NCBI GenBank assembly: GCA_900167925.1
Contig: FUZM01000002.1
Coordinates: forward strand, 186,001-250,000
DNA from: Bacteroidales bacterium WCE2008
Lineage (GTDB): Bacteria; Bacteroidota; Bacteroidia; Bacteroidales; UBA932
Reading direction: 5' to 3'
Length of the DNA: 64,000 nt
The stretch's first letter is position 1; each line of letters opens with the position of its first letter. Shown here in pieces: positions 62,900 through 64,000 of the stretch. The notes beneath the pieces were generated by a model. That model did no database searches, had not been told where the DNA came from, and saw nothing but the letters and a program-made list of their open reading frames with translations. A program made the position numbers and the translations under genes.

Positions 62900-64000
62900 T
62901 TAACGTACAGGCACAAGCATTTTTTCAATATCGGAAACATACTGCCTGAAGGTCTTGTCGGTAGACATCAGGTCCGAAACCGTAGAACATGCATGAAGCA
63001 CTGTAGCGTGATCTTTTCCTCCAAGTTCTGTGCCTATTGTAGAGAGAGAGCAGTTGATAAGGGTGCGGCTCATGTACATGGCAATCTGACGGGCCTGCAC
63101 GATGTTGCGCTTCCTCGACTTGGAAAGAAGAGTGTCCCTGGTTATGTTGAAGTACTCGCAGACTATCTTCTGCACCTTGTCGATAGTGATATCGTTCTTT
63201 TCCTCCCCTACTATCTTGCCGGTAACCTGCTCGGCAAGCTCGACAGTGATCTCCTTGTGGATAAGGGTCGCATAGGCTATTATCGATATCAGCGCTCCCT
63301 CAAGCTCCCTGAAATTGGACTTGATGCGGGTGGCCAGATATACAAGGACATCTTCACTTACCACTACTCCCTCACGGAAAGCCCTTGCCTTGAGCATCTC
63401 AAGCCTTGTGGTATATGTAGGCACCTGGAGCTCTACGGAAAGTCCCCATTTCATCCTGGAGAGAAGTCTTTCCTCGAAGTTCTGGAGATCTGCAGGAGCG
63501 CGGTCCGAAGTGAAGATCAACTGCTTGCCGTTCTCGTGCAGATGGTTGAAGATGTTGAAGAATGCGCTCTGACTTCCCTGGCCGATGAGATCCTGGATAT
63601 CATCGACTATGAGCACATCGATCTTCATGTAAAACGCTATGAAGTCAGTGAGTTTGTTCCGGATATGGACAGCATCCATGTACTGGGTCTTGAACTCGTT
63701 TCCGGTGACATAGAGCACCACGAGGTCAGGATATTTCTTCTTTATGGCTATACCGATGGCCTGGGCCAGATGAGTCTTGCCGAGTCCAGGGCCGCCGAAC
63801 AGGAACAGAGGGTTGAAAGGCGTGTTGCCCGGAGCCTCCGAGATGCTGTGTCCTGCGGTTATGCCCATCTTGTTGCATTCGCCCTCCACGAGGTTGTCGA
63901 AACAATAGACAGGATTAAGTCTTGGGTTGATCTGAATCTTCTTGAGACCAGGGAATACAAAAGGTCCGGGATTTCCGGCCGTCGGATAAGTATTGACGCT
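62900..64000 (-). CDS. dnaA: Chromosomal replication initiator DnaA (5' end beyond window)
   Basis: The frame stays open to the right edge (SVNTYPTAGNPG ... NPRLNPVYCFDNLVEGECN), so the N-terminal domains are outside the window and 366 codons are visible. The AAA+ core has Walker A GGPGLGKTH, Walker B DVLIVDDIQDL and sensor regions. The C-terminal domain IV has the DNA-binding signature KDHATVLHACSTV. DnaA opens the origin. A first ATG inside the visible part is not the real start. No origin or DnaA-box cluster was recognised in the sequence near it. Confidence 0.96.
   Translation of the reverse strand, partial: SVNTYPTAGNPGPFVFPGLKKIQINPRLNPVYCFDNLVEGECNKMGITAGHSISEAPGNTPFNPLFLFGGPGLGKTHLAQAIGIAIKKKYPDLVVLYVTGNEFKTQYMDAVHIRNKLTDFIAFYMKIDVLIVDDIQDLIGQGSQSAFFNIFNHLHENGKQLIFTSDRAPADLQNFEERLLSRMKWGLSVELQVPTYTTRLEMLKARAFREGVVVSEDVLVYLATRIKSNFRELEGALISIIAYATLIHKEITVELAEQVTGKIVGEEKNDITIDKVQKIVCEYFNITRDTLLSKSRKRNIVQARQIAMYMSRTLINCSLSTIGTELGGKDHATVLHACSTVSDLMSTDKTFRQYVSDIEKMLVPVR

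Noticed and set aside
62889..64000. Replication origin next to dnaA
   Set aside because: No cluster of TTATCCACA-type boxes or AT-rich unwinding region is visible, and the 5' side of dnaA is outside the window.

Overview
This 64 kb window is a chromosomal segment from a member of the Bacteroidales, probably an uncultured gut lineage. I cannot place it below order level; a Rikenellaceae-like or related group is a guess. The evidence is the Bacteroidetes-type promoter (a TAnnTTTG box, often with TTG about 20 bases upstream) in front of most transcription units, a TonB receptor paired with a DUF4374 lipoprotein, a fimbrillin-like lipoprotein, a GH92 glycosidase, a pyrophosphate-type phosphofructokinase, a decarboxylase sodium pump and a bacterial V-type ATPase. 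No rRNA, tRNA, CRISPR array, intact insertion sequence or prophage was found.

Layout. 1-0.7 kb: a decayed winged-helix gene fragment and degenerate tandem ORF remnants. 0.75-8.4 kb: surface and periplasmic functions (fimbrillin-like/EEP phosphoesterase lipoprotein, DnaQ-like exonuclease, acyltransferase 3, GH92 lipoprotein, carboxylesterase lipoprotein). 8.5-13.5 kb: a xenosiderophore-uptake-like pair (XusA-like receptor and XusB-like DUF4374 lipoprotein) beside a small integral membrane protein. Three promoters here carry the same palindromic upstream element in the same spacing, which suggests a small regulon. 12.9-20.6 kb: housekeeping genes (YqeY, YebC, TPR membrane protein, RecF, DUF721, PdxB, MsrA) plus a 752-residue EF-hand membrane protein of unknown function.

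20.6-33.3 kb is a bioenergetic island. It holds a four-gene methylmalonyl-CoA decarboxylase/carboxyltransferase sodium pump, an FprA flavodiiron protein and a V-type ATPase operon. The rotor subunit keeps the residues that bind sodium in the Enterococcus enzyme, so decarboxylation-driven sodium export and a sodium-coupled ATPase may be linked. BirA, needed to biotinylate the carrier protein, is at 60 kb.

33.3-47.7 kb: a GltD-like flavoprotein, a GlsB-like N-acyltransferase, an outer-membrane TonB-type receptor with a LytS/LytTR two-component pair and a likely LytTR operator, an EamA transporter, Tex, a ClC channel, an alpha/beta hydrolase, a strongly structured intergenic element and PPi-type phosphofructokinase. 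47.8-64 kb: core genes on both strands (LigA, Rel, Ig-like lipoprotein, outer-membrane barrel, IspG; and RsfS-FtsH-CdsA-Psd, BirA, Rpe, PepD, and DnaA running off the right edge).

All calls come from reading the sequence and recalled family knowledge; no database search was run. The most interesting signals are the three-copy promoter element around the xus-like genes, the 9-N12-9 repeat upstream of the LytTR operon, the structured element at 46.1-46.4 kb and the EF-hand membrane protein.
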